A DNA stretch of 64,000 nucleotides from Lactococcus petauri (lineage in GTDB: Bacteria; Bacillota; Bacilli; Lactobacillales; Streptococcaceae): NCBI RefSeq assembly GCF_002154895.1, contig NZ_MUIZ01000004.1, positions 124,001 to 188,000 of the forward strand. The letters are read 5' to 3'. The position numbers were made by a program, and so were the translations under genes. Positions 1 through 8,494 of this stretch are shown here, one piece after another. Numbering within the stretch: the stretch's first letter is position 1; every line of letters starts with the position of its first letter. Under the pieces are notes generated by a model. That model was given only the letters and a program-made list of their open reading frames with translations. It was not told the origin of the DNA and did no database searches.

Positions 1-2416
1 CCGTACAGGAACAGACAAAAACAAACCGAAATTTTATGCATTAGATATGTTTCCTTATCCGTCAGGAGCGGGTCTTCACGTGGGACATCCTGAAGGTTAT
101 ACAGCAACAGATATTCTGAGCCGTTATAAACGTGCGCAAGGTTATAATGTCCTTCATCCAATGGGTTGGGATGCTTTTGGTTTGCCTGCCGAGCAGTACG
201 CGATTGATACAGGTAATGATCCTGTCGAATTTACAGCTAAAAATATCGCTACGTTTAAACGTCAAATCAATAGTCTTGGTTTCAGCTATGACTGGGAACG
301 TGAAGTAAATACAACAGATCCAGAATTTTATAAATGGACACAGTGGATTTTTACGAAGTTGTATGAAAAAGGTTTAGCCTATGAAGCTGAAGTAGCTGTC
401 AACTGGGTTGAAGAATTAGGAACAGCTATCGCCAATGAAGAAGTCCTCCCTGATGGCACTTCGGAGCGTGGCGGCTATCCCGTTGTTCGCAAGCCGATGC
501 GTCAATGGATGCTTAAGATTACAGCCTATGCGGAGCGTTTGCTTAATGATTTGGAAGAGCTTGACTGGCCAGAATCTATCAAAGAAATGCAACGCAATTG
601 GATTGGTAAATCTGTCGGTGCAGATATCAACTTTAAAGTTGAGGGCACTGATGAAGAATTTACGGTTTTCACAACGCGTCCAGAAACGCTTTTTGGCTCA
701 ACATTTGCTGTTCTTGCACCAGAGCACCCATTAGTAGAAAAAATTACTACTGCTGAACAAGCTGATGCTGTAGAAGAATATAAACACCAAGCCAGCCTTA
801 AGTCAGATTTGGCTCGTACAGACTTGGCAAAGGATAAGACTGGTGTTTGGACAGGTGCATACGCAATTAATCCAGTAAGTGGCAAAAAAATGCCTATCTG
901 GATTGCTGATTATGTTCTTGCAAGCTACGGACATGGTGCCGTTATGGCAGTACCTGGACATGATGAACGAGATTGGGAATTCGCTAAAGTCTATGACTTA
1001 GAAATCGTTCCTGTTTTTGATGGTGGAAATGTTCAAGAAGCCTGCCATACAGAAGGTGGAAAAATTATAAATTCTGATTTCTTGAATGGTATGGAAAAGG
1101 AAGAAGCGATTGAAAAAATGGTCGCTTATCTGGAAGAAAAAGGTATCGGCTCTCGTAAAGTGACTTATCGTCTACGTGACTGGCTCTTTAGTCGTCAACG
1201 TTATTGGGGCGAGCCAATCCCAATTATTCATTGGGAAGATGGTACAACTACTGCTGTTCCAGAAGAAGAACTGCCATTAGTTTTACCAAAAACTTCAAAT
1301 ATTAAACCGTCAGGTACTGGTGAATCACCTTTGGCGAATTTAACAGATTGGCTGACTGTGACACGCGAAGATGGTGTAAAAGGTCGTCGTGAAACAAATA
1401 CAATGCCACAATGGGCTGGTTCGTCATGGTATTACTTGCGCTACATTGATCCTAAAAATAGCCAAGCTATTGCTGATCCAGAGCTGATTAAAGAATGGCT
1501 TCCTGTTGATATTTATGTCGGCGGAGCCGAACATGCGGTTCTTCACCTTCTCTATGCACGATTCTGGCATAAAGTTCTCTTTGACTTGGGTGTTGTTCCA
1601 ACAAATGAACCCTTCCAAAAACTTTTCAATCAAGGGATGATTTTGGGAACTTCTTATCGCGATAGTCGCGGTGCTTTGGTTGCTACAGATAAGGTTGAAA
1701 AACGTGATGGCTCTTATTACAATGTTGAGACTGGCGAAGAGCTTGAGCAAGCTCCAGCTAAAATGTCTAAATCATTGAAAAATGTAGTTAATCCCGATGA
1801 TGTCGTTAAACGTTACGGAGCCGATACTTTACGTGTTTATGAAATGTTCATGGGGCCTTTAGATGCAAGTATTCCTTGGTCAGAAGAAGGACTAGAAGGT
1901 GCACGTAAATTCTTGGATCGTGTGGTCCGTTTGCTCAGCAATAGCACAATCATTGAAGAAAATGATGGTAGCCTAGATAAAGTTTATAATGAAACAGTTA
2001 AAAACGTTACCGAGCGCTTGGATCACATGTTGTTTAATACAGCAATTTCTCAATTGATGATCTTTGTAAATGCAGCCAATAAGGCTAAAACATTACCGCT
2101 TGAATATGCGAAAGGCTTTGTTCAACTTTTAGCTCCGTTTGCACCTCACCTTGCAGAAGAACTTTGGGTTGAACTCGGTAATGAAGCAGGTATTTCGTAT
2201 GTTGCGTGGCCATCATTTGATGAAAGCAAACTTGTTGAAGATGAAATAGAAATTGTCGTTCAAATCAACGGTAAGTTAAAAGCTAAAGTCATGATTGAAA
2301 AAGATTTACCAAAAGACCAACTTGAAAAAGTAGCTTTAGAAGCAGTCGAAGTGGAAGGAAATATCGTTAAAGTTATTGCGATTCCGAATAAATTGGTAAA
2401 TATTGTTGTTAAATAA
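1..2416 (+). CDS. leuS: Leucyl-tRNA synthetase (5' end missing)
   Basis: Cytoplasmic class I aminoacyl-tRNA synthetase that charges tRNA-Leu. The reading frame is open from base 2, so the gene enters from upstream. The first visible residues precede the [20 protein letters not shown] block, where HVGH is the HIGH-type ATP-binding motif. A CP1 editing domain follows, with the TTRPETLFG segment typical of LeuRS. The catalytic KMSKS loop is present (AKMSKSLKN, near 1760), then the anticodon-binding domain and a small C-terminal domain. Only a few dozen N-terminal residues appear to be missing. A terminator follows at once, so it is the last gene of its transcript. Family identification is essentially certain. 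Confidence 0.97.
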   Translation, partial: RTGTDKNKPKFYALDMFPYPSGAGLHVGHPEGYTATDILSRYKRAQGYNVLHPMGWDAFGLPAEQYAIDTGNDPVEFTAKNIATFKRQINSLGFSYDWEREVNTTDPEFYKWTQWIFTKLYEKGLAYEAEVAVNWVEELGTAIANEEVLPDGTSERGGYPVVRKPMRQWMLKITAYAERLLNDLEELDWPESIKEMQRNWIGKSVGADINFKVEGTDEEFTVFTTRPETLFGSTFAVLAPEHPLVEKITTAEQADAVEEYKHQASLKSDLARTDLAKDKTGVWTGAYAINPVSGKKMPIWIADYVLASYGHGAVMAVPGHDERDWEFAKVYDLEIVPVFDGGNVQEACHTEGGKIINSDFLNGMEKEEAIEKMVAYLEEKGIGSRKVTYRLRDWLFSRQRYWGEPIPIIHWEDGTTTAVPEEELPLVLPKTSNIKPSGTGESPLANLTDWLTVTREDGVKGRRETNTMPQWAGSSWYYLRYIDPKNSQAIADPELIKEWLPVDIYVGGAEHAVLHLLYARFWHKVLFDLGVVPTNEPFQKLFNQGMILGTSYRDSRGALVATDKVEKRDGSYYNVETGEELEQAPAKMSKSLKNVVNPDDVVKRYGADTLRVYEMFMGPLDASIPWSEEGLEGARKFLDRVVRLLSNSTIIEENDGSLDKVYNETVKNVTERLDHMLFNTAISQLMIFVNAANKAKTLPLEYAKGFVQLLAPFAPHLAEELWVELGNEAGISYVAWPSFDESKLVEDEIEIVVQINGKLKAKVMIEKDLPKDQLEKVALEAVEVEGNIVKVIAIPNKLVNIVVK

Positions 2417-2419
2417 TCT

Positions 2420-2450
2420 AAAAAGAGCGAGTATATTTCGCTCTTTTTCT
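2420..2450 (+). terminator. Intrinsic terminator of leuS
   Basis: An 11-bp stem AAAAAGAGCGA/TCGCTCTTTTT with a 7-nt loop, ending in a T run, directly after the leuS stop. Confidence 0.85.
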
Positions 2451-2499
2451 ATTCCTCAGCAAACATTAAAGCAAAAAATCAGGATTTCCTCGTCTTTTT

Positions 2500-2508
2500 T
2501 GCTACAAT
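2500..2508 (+). promoter_or_regulatory. Extended -10 promoter of the hydrolase gene
   Basis: TGCTACAAT is an extended -10 (TGN plus TACAAT) about 60 bases before the next start codon. No convincing -35 is seen. Confidence 0.5.
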
Positions 2509-2569
2509 ATGAATAGTTTTTGCTGTCAGATATGTACAGTAAAAGATTGAGCAATAGAAAGAAGAAACA

Positions 2570-3379
2570 ATGCCTTTTTATACAACAAATGATGGAGTTC
2601 AGATCAATTATCATAGCTATGGAGCAACAGAAAATCAAGCAATAGTTTTTATTAACGGCTATTCGGCGAGCGAAGTTACTTGGGCTTTTCAAGTCGATTA
2701 TTTTGTTGCTGCAGGTTATCGTGTAGTCACTTATGATCACCGGAGTCATGGACAAAGCCAAGAAGTAGATTATGGGATGACCTTACATCGTTTGGCGACT
2801 GATTTAGAAGAGTTGATGAATGCTCTGCAACTTTCTCGACCCATATTGGTTGGACACTCAATGGGAGCAGCGACCATTATGGCATATGAAGAGCTTTTTA
2901 CAGACGGAAAGTTAACAGCAATCGTAACAGAGGATCAAGCACCTACATTTATGAGAGCGCCGGACTGGTTAGATGGGCAAACAGGTAAAACTCTTGGTGA
3001 ATTATCTGATTTTATTAAAGATTTTCCGCGCACAAAATTAACTCATCGTCAATTGACAGATCAAGTAAAACGTGTGTTAGGTAAAGGGATGTTGCCCTTT
3101 AATTTTCAAAAGCACCAAGCCTTGCTTCAAAATGTGATTACGCAAGATTGGCGTCAGAATCTTACGCGTGAAACGGTTCCCCATTTGTTCTTTGCTGGTG
3201 GGTGTTCGCCTATTTTTCCTCCAGAACATGCTCAGGCAGCACGGAACCTACAACATAACGCACAATCAGAGGTAAGTATTTTTGCAGATTGTGGTCATAT
3301 TCTTCATGTGGAAAATATTGAGGCTTTTAACCAAAAACTCCTTAATTTTATTCAAAAAGTCCAAGAAAAAAAGAGTTAG
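2570..3379 (+). CDS. Alpha/beta hydrolase family protein
   Basis: Predicted cytoplasmic esterase/lipase-like enzyme of 269 residues; substrate unknown. The nucleophile elbow GHSMGAA puts the catalytic serine at residue 97. An HG-type oxyanion region lies near residue 30 (FINGYSAS) and the probable catalytic histidine is in DCGHILHVEN near the C-terminus. The usual third-site Asp is not obvious: the expected segment reads FAGGCSPIFPPEH. The start ATG follows a GAAAGAAGAA purine stretch. The gene stands alone between two terminators. Fold assignment is firm from the elbow motif; specificity cannot be read from sequence. Confidence 0.85.
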   Translation: MPFYTTNDGVQINYHSYGATENQAIVFINGYSASEVTWAFQVDYFVAAGYRVVTYDHRSHGQSQEVDYGMTLHRLATDLEELMNALQLSRPILVGHSMGAATIMAYEELFTDGKLTAIVTEDQAPTFMRAPDWLDGQTGKTLGELSDFIKDFPRTKLTHRQLTDQVKRVLGKGMLPFNFQKHQALLQNVITQDWRQNLTRETVPHLFFAGGCSPIFPPEHAQAARNLQHNAQSEVSIFADCGHILHVENIEAFNQKLLNFIQKVQEKKS

Positions 3380-3396
3380 AAATAACTCTTTTTTAT
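3366..3396. terminator. Bidirectional terminator
   Basis: Hairpin AAAGAGTT/AACTCTTT flanked by A and T runs between two convergent genes. It overlaps the stop codon of the minus-strand gene. Confidence 0.8.
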
Positions 3397-4562
3397 TTTT
3401 TGTGAGGAGCGAGAGAAAGTTTACTTTCCTTAGCCTCTAAATACTCCATAAAAATAATTTTAAGTAAGGCTGCGACAGGTACAGCAACGAACATGCCTAA
3501 TATACCAAAATAAGCGCCGCCAATCGAGATAGAGATAATAACGATAATGGGGTTAACATTCAAAGCACCACTCATTAGTTTTGGTCCGATGATATTTCCA
3601 TCAATTTGCTGAAGGATGATGAGCATAATAATCGTAACAAGCCCTGCTTCCCAACCGCCGGTAAAAAAAGCGATAATCATTGCGACAATCGAAGCAAAAA
3701 TTGAACCAAAATAAGGAATCATGTTGCAAATACCAATAAGCAAACCTAAGGCCACTGAGAAGGGATTATGAGCAACGCCCGTTATGTGGAGGATAAATAG
3801 TAAGAACGTGGATGAAATCCACATGATGCATGCATCAATGAATTGTGTGGAAATAAATTTATAGAAAATAATATCTGTTTGTCGAAGATAATATTTTATT
3901 GCTTGGAGATGCTCCTGCTTAACAGAAATCTTCCCAAAGCGGGAGAGAATCTGTAAGATACTTTCTTTATATAACAAAAGATAAATTGAAATGATAATGC
4001 CAACAACAATACGGAAAAGCTGTGAAGCAAGTGTGAAAGTAAAAGTACTCAGAGATTCAATGCCGCTGGTAATGTAGCGTGCGGCGTCTTGTGCACTAAA
4101 CGCATTGACAAAAGAGCGAATAGAATCTTCGATTTGTAAAAAATTATCTAACTCTTGAAATTGATTACTGCTGAGCCATTGATAAATATTTTGGTAAATA
4201 GTAGGTAATAAGCGTAGAAACTCGAGTAAGTTACGAACCACAATGGGAAAGAGATAATAAATAACAAAAAAGAGGAGAAGTAAGAAAATCATATAAGTGA
4301 CAAAAATACTAAATTTTCTTGCATGATGTTGGATAAATTTTACATTCAAACGTCTAAAAAGCAAGCTAAGTTTATGAATAGGTTTATCTAAAAAGTATGC
4401 AACGATTGCTCCGAGAAACAGAGGAGAGAGAATTTGTAAAAAATTGCCAATGCTTTTTGTAATAGGGGTAATGTTTGAAATGACATTAAAAAGTAAGAAA
4501 AGCACAACGAAAAAAAGTAGTCCGTTAAGCCAAAGGTTCCAGTTGATTTTTATTTTTCCCAT
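3393..4562 (-). CDS. AI-2E family transporter (PerM/YdbI-type)
   Basis: Polytopic membrane protein of 389 residues, belonging to the AI-2 exporter/DUF20 superfamily. An N-terminal pair of hydrophobic segments (NLWLNGLLFFVVLFLLF onward) is followed by a long amphipathic stretch and a C-terminal bundle containing GLLIGICNMIPYFGS and DGNIIGPKLMSG, the conserved family signatures. Transported substrate unknown; AI-2 export is documented for only some members. The start at MGKIKINW is chosen because AAGGA lies ten bases upstream; a longer frame (to 4637) lacks such a site. No partner genes are adjacent. Confidence 0.85.
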   Translation of the reverse strand: MGKIKINWNLWLNGLLFFVVLFLLFNVISNITPITKSIGNFLQILSPLFLGAIVAYFLDKPIHKLSLLFRRLNVKFIQHHARKFSIFVTYMIFLLLLFFVIYYLFPIVVRNLLEFLRLLPTIYQNIYQWLSSNQFQELDNFLQIEDSIRSFVNAFSAQDAARYITSGIESLSTFTFTLASQLFRIVVGIIISIYLLLYKESILQILSRFGKISVKQEHLQAIKYYLRQTDIIFYKFISTQFIDACIMWISSTFLLFILHITGVAHNPFSVALGLLIGICNMIPYFGSIFASIVAMIIAFFTGGWEAGLVTIIMLIILQQIDGNIIGPKLMSGALNVNPIIVIISISIGGAYFGILGMFVAVPVAALLKIIFMEYLEAKESKLSLAPHKK

Positions 4563-4650
4563 GGGCGAGATGTCCTTTCGGGTAACTTGGTATAAAGTAG
4601 TTCCTTTTATTGTAATATCATTAGAAAACTCTGTCAATTATTTTAAGAAA

Positions 4651-4678
4651 AAACCACAGAAAATTTCTGTAGTTTGGA
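4651..4678. terminator. Weak hairpin between minus-strand genes
   Basis: Inverted repeat CACAGAAA/TTTCTGT flanked by short A/T runs, between two minus-strand genes. It could end the transcript of the downstream 4697-5050 gene. Confidence 0.4.
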
Positions 4679-4696
4679 CAAAAATAGGATAACTAT

Positions 4697-5050
4697 TTAT
4701 TGGTGACGATAGTCAACAATTTCAATATGTGGGGCTATCTTTTCGCCATCGCCCATAATCTCAATCAAATGATTGGCCGTAACACGGACACGCATATTTT
4801 CATCAAAATACATCATCCCCCAAGCCTTACAGTAGAAATCACCTAAAGGTGAGCTGATTTTCCCATCAAAAACTTTAGGAACTTCTCCTTTATTAACGGC
4901 AACAATACGATAACGTGTAATGCCACAACAGCTGCTTGGGAGTGTCTCATTACTTAAAGTATAATCAAAGTCTAAGACAAAGTCAGCAGGCTCATCTTCA
5001 ATAAGCGCTAATAGGCGCTTGGTGATAGTATCATCAAATGTAAGCTTCAT
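4697..5050 (-). CDS. Fe-S cluster biosynthesis (HesB/YqkB-like) family protein
   Basis: Small 117-residue cytoplasmic protein resembling the YqkB branch of the Fe-S biosynthesis fold. It starts MKLTFDD, then has a FVLDFDY strand, the block SSPLGDFYCKAWGMMYFDE and a C-terminal GDGEKIAPHIEIVDYR, which parallel that family. The adjacent cysteine pair SSCCG could bind metal. Function in this clade is not established. The ATG has no Shine-Dalgarno sequence: a TACAAT box lies only six bases upstream, so the mRNA may be leaderless. Confidence 0.7.
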   Translation of the reverse strand: MKLTFDDTITKRLLALIEDEPADFVLDFDYTLSNETLPSSCCGITRYRIVAVNKGEVPKVFDGKISSPLGDFYCKAWGMMYFDENMRVRVTANHLIEIMGDGEKIAPHIEIVDYRHQ

Positions 5051-5056
5051 AAAATT

Positions 5057-5062
5057 ATTGTA
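5057..5062 (-). promoter_or_regulatory. -10 box abutting the start of the Fe-S-like gene
   Basis: TACAAT on the minus strand followed by six bases and ATG. The -35 is weak (TGCATA at 17-bp spacing). Confidence 0.4.
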
Positions 5063-5222
5063 CTACATAGCTAGGGGAATATGCAGCAATTCAGCTTGAA
5101 AAAAGAAGCTAGGTACTCTTATAAAATTTTTAATTTTGACTTTAAAAACAGGATAGGGTATGTATAAATTCGTCAACTAACTTTTATTTGTCCGCTTACT
5201 TAGTAGAAGCACAATGTCGGAC

Positions 5223-5251
5223 TTTACAAAGCAGCATGAAAGCGATATAAT
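5223..5251 (+). promoter_or_regulatory. Promoter of the NADH dehydrogenase gene
   Basis: TTTACA, 17-bp spacer, TATAAT, with AGGAG shortly before the ATG. The rest of the 254-base gap (5051-5304) shows no other clear element. Confidence 0.75.
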
Positions 5252-5304
5252 GTTAGATGGAAATTTTTTTCATTATTATATTACTAGTAGGAGACCGATT
5301 TTAA

Positions 5305-7287
5305 ATGACTAAGAAAAAAATCGTAGTCATCGGTGGTGGTGTTGCTGGGGTTCATGCAACACGTGAGCTTTCGAAAAAGCTTAAAGCGAATGCTGACATC
5401 ACTTTGATTGACAAACACAGTTATCATACATCTATGACGCAACTTCATGAAGTTGCAGCAGGACGTGTGCCATTCACAACAGTTCAATATGACTTCCAAA
5501 AACTTTTGGGAAAACGTAAAAATGTGAGCCTTGTAACTGATGCTGTTGTCAGTCTTGATAAAGATAACAAAAAGGTTATCACTGAACAAGGAAGCTACGA
5601 CTATGACTATGTTGTAGTTGCTCTTGGTGGTGAACCTAACGACTTTGGGGTACCTGGTGTTAAAGAACACGGTTTTACTCTTTGGTCACTCGAAGATGCT
5701 ATGCGTATCAAACGTCAACTTGAAACTGTTGTTCAATATGGTTCAACAGAAGTTGATGATGAAAAACGCCGTGCACTTTTGACTATCTCTGTTGCAGGCT
5801 CAGGTTTCACAGGGATTGAAATGGCTGGTGAATTGATTGACTGGCGTAAGAAGGTTTCAACAGATTGGAAAATTCCTGAGGAAGAAATCACAATCAACGT
5901 TGTTGAAATGATGCCAACAATCTTGAACACATTGGACCGCAAACAAGCAGACCGTGCACATGCATATCTTGAAAAGAAAAATGTCAATGTATTGACAAAT
6001 CACGGTATCGTTGAAGTTGCAGAAGATCACATCAAAGTAAATGTTGGTGGACGAGACGAAGAAAAAGTTTCAAAAGAAATCCCAACACACACATTGATCT
6101 GGACTACAGGTGTTCAAGGGAATACAGCAGCACAGACTAATCTTAACGAAACAGAACGTGGACATCGTCTCCAAGCCAATGAATTTATGGAAGCAGTTGG
6201 TTTTGAAGATAAAGGTATCTATGTAGCCGGAGATGTTTCAGGTTATATCGAACCTGATACAGGTCGTCCAACACCACAAATCGTTGAAGCGGCAGAGCAA
6301 ACAGCGCACACAGCAGCTTCAAATATCATCGCAGATATTAACGGTGGAAGCAAACATAAACACGAAAGCAAATACCAAGGAACAATGGTTTCTATCGGTT
6401 CAACTTGGGGTGTTGCTAAAGTCGGAAACATGCGTTTGACAGGTTTCTGGGCAATGTTGATGAAAAACATTGTTTACTTTATCTACACATTGCAAATCCG
6501 TTCCGCTCATTATTTCTGGCGTTATGCTTTGGATGAAGTTTTCCGTACAAAAGATGATCGTAACTTCATGCGTGGTCACACTTCACGTTTAGGTAACGTA
6601 CTCTGGGCTGTGCCACTTCGTATCTTCTATGGTCTTGTTTGGTTGACAGAAGCAATGAAGAAAATTGTTGGTGAAGGTCAACTCTTTAATCCTACAACTT
6701 GGTTTGGTAAAGGTTCTTGGTTCACAGACGATCTTAAATTCCCATTTGCTTGGTTGCAAGAAGTGCCTAAACATGCAGATGCTGCTGCTGGCGCAACAGG
6801 TGAAGCTGCAACTAAAGCTGCAGATGCTGCTGCTGGTGCAACTGGCGCTGCTGCTAGTGGTGGAGCAGAAGCTGCACACAAAGCGACAGAATGGGGTCTC
6901 TCATATGCTTATGGTACAGAGCCAATGCCAGTACTTGAAAAAGTACCACATTGGATGGAACCTATCTTTAAGTTCATGATTCCAAATCGTGATGTTGCAT
7001 TGTTCATGCAAAAATTCATGTCTATCGTTGAAGTTTTACTTGCTCTTGCTATTATCTTTGGTCTCTTTACTTGGATTGCATCAGCTGTAACTGCAGCATT
7101 GACAGTGATGTTCGCACTATCTGGTATGTTCTTCTGGGTAAACATCTGGTTTATTCCAGTAGCAATTGCCTTAATGAACGGTTCAGGCCGCGCATTTGGT
7201 TTAGATAAATGGGTTCAACCTTGGATTCAAAAAATACTTACCCAAGTATGGTATGGTAAATCTCGTTCAATTTATAAAGGACGTTAA
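5305..7287 (+). CDS. Type II NADH dehydrogenase with C-terminal DoxX-like membrane domain
   Basis: Flavoprotein that would oxidise NADH and pass electrons to menaquinone at the inner face of the membrane. The FAD-binding Rossmann motif GGGVAG is at residues 10-15 and the NADH-binding GSGFTG lies near residue 165. Membrane-associating aromatic segments follow around residues 385-440. At 660 residues it is far longer than ordinary NDH-2 (about 400-460): an Ala/Gly-rich linker (roughly residues 487-528) joins a C-terminal domain with several hydrophobic helices that resembles the DoxX/DoxD family. menA lies next downstream. Lactococcal NoxA/NoxB are the likely relatives; whether the tail is normal for the genus needs a family alignment. 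Confidence 0.88.
   Translation: MTKKKIVVIGGGVAGVHATRELSKKLKANADITLIDKHSYHTSMTQLHEVAAGRVPFTTVQYDFQKLLGKRKNVSLVTDAVVSLDKDNKKVITEQGSYDYDYVVVALGGEPNDFGVPGVKEHGFTLWSLEDAMRIKRQLETVVQYGSTEVDDEKRRALLTISVAGSGFTGIEMAGELIDWRKKVSTDWKIPEEEITINVVEMMPTILNTLDRKQADRAHAYLEKKNVNVLTNHGIVEVAEDHIKVNVGGRDEEKVSKEIPTHTLIWTTGVQGNTAAQTNLNETERGHRLQANEFMEAVGFEDKGIYVAGDVSGYIEPDTGRPTPQIVEAAEQTAHTAASNIIADINGGSKHKHESKYQGTMVSIGSTWGVAKVGNMRLTGFWAMLMKNIVYFIYTLQIRSAHYFWRYALDEVFRTKDDRNFMRGHTSRLGNVLWAVPLRIFYGLVWLTEAMKKIVGEGQLFNPTTWFGKGSWFTDDLKFPFAWLQEVPKHADAAAGATGEAATKAADAAAGATGAAASGGAEAAHKATEWGLSYAYGTEPMPVLEKVPHWMEPIFKFMIPNRDVALFMQKFMSIVEVLLALAIIFGLFTWIASAVTAALTVMFALSGMFFWVNIWFIPVAIALMNGSGRAFGLDKWVQPWIQKILTQVWYGKSRSIYKGR
6776..6890 (+). 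repeat. GCTGCTG-rich internal repeat encoding an Ala linker
   Basis: A GCAGATGCTGCTGCTGG unit occurs twice about 54 bases apart inside the dehydrogenase gene. Both copies encode ADAAAGATG-type sequence, which suggests an internal tandem duplication of the flexible linker. Confidence 0.7.
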
Positions 7288-7290
7288 TTA

Positions 7291-7320
7291 AAAAATAGCT
7301 CATTAGAGCTATTTTTTATT
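7291..7320 (+). terminator. Terminator of the NADH dehydrogenase gene
   Basis: Stem AAAAATAGCTC/GAGCTATTTTT with a 4-nt loop and T tail. Confidence 0.85.
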
Positions 7321-7341
7321 TCTGATAAATTCCTTCGGAAA

Positions 7342-7370
7342 TTGATTCTGGAGCATTTATCAGCTATAAT
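7342..7370 (+). promoter_or_regulatory. menA promoter
   Basis: TTGATT, 17-bp spacer, TATAAT. Confidence 0.75.
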
Positions 7371-7437
7371 ATAGAGTGTTCATGCTGTCTGGAAAAGATG
7401 AGCATCCTAAGAAGAATTAAACATCTAGGAAGTTTGA

Positions 7438-8445
7438 TTGTTTGAAAACCAAAGAAAATATAGTGAAGGATATCCCAAACGCTTTATGACATTTAAAACA
7501 TTTTTAGAACTTGTTGAAATTAAAACCAAAATTGCCAGTATATTTCCTTATATTATTGGCTTACTTTTCAGTCTGAGTTATTTTAAAACATTTAACGCTG
7601 GTCTATCGTTTCTTTTTTTGCTGGCTATGCTTATTTTTGATATGACGGTAACAGCGATTAACAATTATCAAGATTTTCAAAAAGCTAAAGATGAAATTTA
7701 TCAAAAACAAGAAAATATTATTGGGAAAGCTAATCTGTCACCACATTTTGTTAGAAATTTGATAGTGTTCATGGTTCTTGTTAGCCTGGGTTTGGGTTTC
7801 CTTTTGGCTTATTTTACGGGCTGGCTTTTTTTGGTGCTGGGAGGCATCGTCTTCTTTATCGGCGTTTTTTATACTTATGGTCCGATACCTCTTTCTCGTA
7901 TGCCATTGGGTGAAATCTTTTCCGGTGGAACAATGGGATTTGGAATCTTTGCAATGGTGATTCTCATCAATAGTGCAGAAAATCCTATTTTTAAACTTGA
8001 TCTCAACTTTGCGGCAAACTCTTTTGCGCTTTCTGGAGATATAGTTGGTGCTATAGCAATGGTAATTGCGAGTTTACCGTTAGTCTTTACGATTGCAAAT
8101 ATTATGCTGGCTAACAACTTGCGTGATTTGGATACAGATATTAAAAACCATCGTTATACTTTAGTTTATTATATTGGACATAAACAAGGTATTCAGCTAT
8201 TTCAACTGCTTATGTACAGTGCATATTTCTTCATTATTTTAGGTTTTTTCATTGGAATTTTTGAATGGCCAACATTATTGACTGTTCTTTCCTTTCCGAT
8301 AATTCAGAAGAACTTGAAACACCATGCAGCAGAAGTTCCTGCGCCTCATAGCTTTGTTTATTCTTTAAAAAATATGGTTTTATTTAATAGCTCTTATGCT
8401 TTCTCTCTCCTTTTATCGCTTCTGTGGCAAGCAGTAGCAAAATAA
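7438..8445 (+). CDS. menA: 1,4-dihydroxy-2-naphthoate polyprenyltransferase
   Basis: Integral membrane UbiA-family prenyltransferase that attaches the polyprenyl tail to DHNA in menaquinone synthesis. The two Asp-rich motifs are visible: NNYQDFQKAKDE (NxxxDxxxxxD) and DLDTDIKNHR. About eight or nine hydrophobic segments follow the family pattern. The TTG start given here is supported by AGGA seven bases upstream. An ATG at 7486 (MTFKTFLELVEIK) matches the usual N-terminus better but has a poorly spaced ribosome binding site, so the start is uncertain. Its place after an NADH:quinone oxidoreductase fits haem-dependent respiration in lactococci. Confidence 0.88.
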   Translation: MFENQRKYSEGYPKRFMTFKTFLELVEIKTKIASIFPYIIGLLFSLSYFKTFNAGLSFLFLLAMLIFDMTVTAINNYQDFQKAKDEIYQKQENIIGKANLSPHFVRNLIVFMVLVSLGLGFLLAYFTGWLFLVLGGIVFFIGVFYTYGPIPLSRMPLGEIFSGGTMGFGIFAMVILINSAENPIFKLDLNFAANSFALSGDIVGAIAMVIASLPLVFTIANIMLANNLRDLDTDIKNHRYTLVYYIGHKQGIQLFQLLMYSAYFFIILGFFIGIFEWPTLLTVLSFPIIQKNLKHHAAEVPAPHSFVYSLKNMVLFNSSYAFSLLLSLLWQAVAK

Positions 8446-8449
8446 TTTA

Positions 8450-8483
8450 AAAAAGGTAGTTTCCTCTTGGGAACTACCTTTTT
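8450..8483. terminator. Bidirectional terminator menA / acyl-CoA synthetase
   Basis: Stem AAAAGGTAGTT/AACTACCTTTT with T runs on both strands, between convergent genes. Confidence 0.85.
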
Positions 8484-8494
8484 GTATATGATAT

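Noticed and set aside
2456..2761. Minus-strand frame over the hydrolase promoter
   Set aside because: Covers a promoter and the start of a confident gene, no ribosome site.
6776..6890. CRISPR-like or tandem DNA repeat
   Set aside because: The repetition is in-frame coding sequence for an Ala-rich linker, with no spacer structure.
6589..7145. Several long open frames opposite the end of the NADH dehydrogenase gene (Cys/Ser-rich or Ala-rich)
   Set aside because: They are mirror frames of the GCTGCTG-rich linker and membrane codons, with no ribosome sites.
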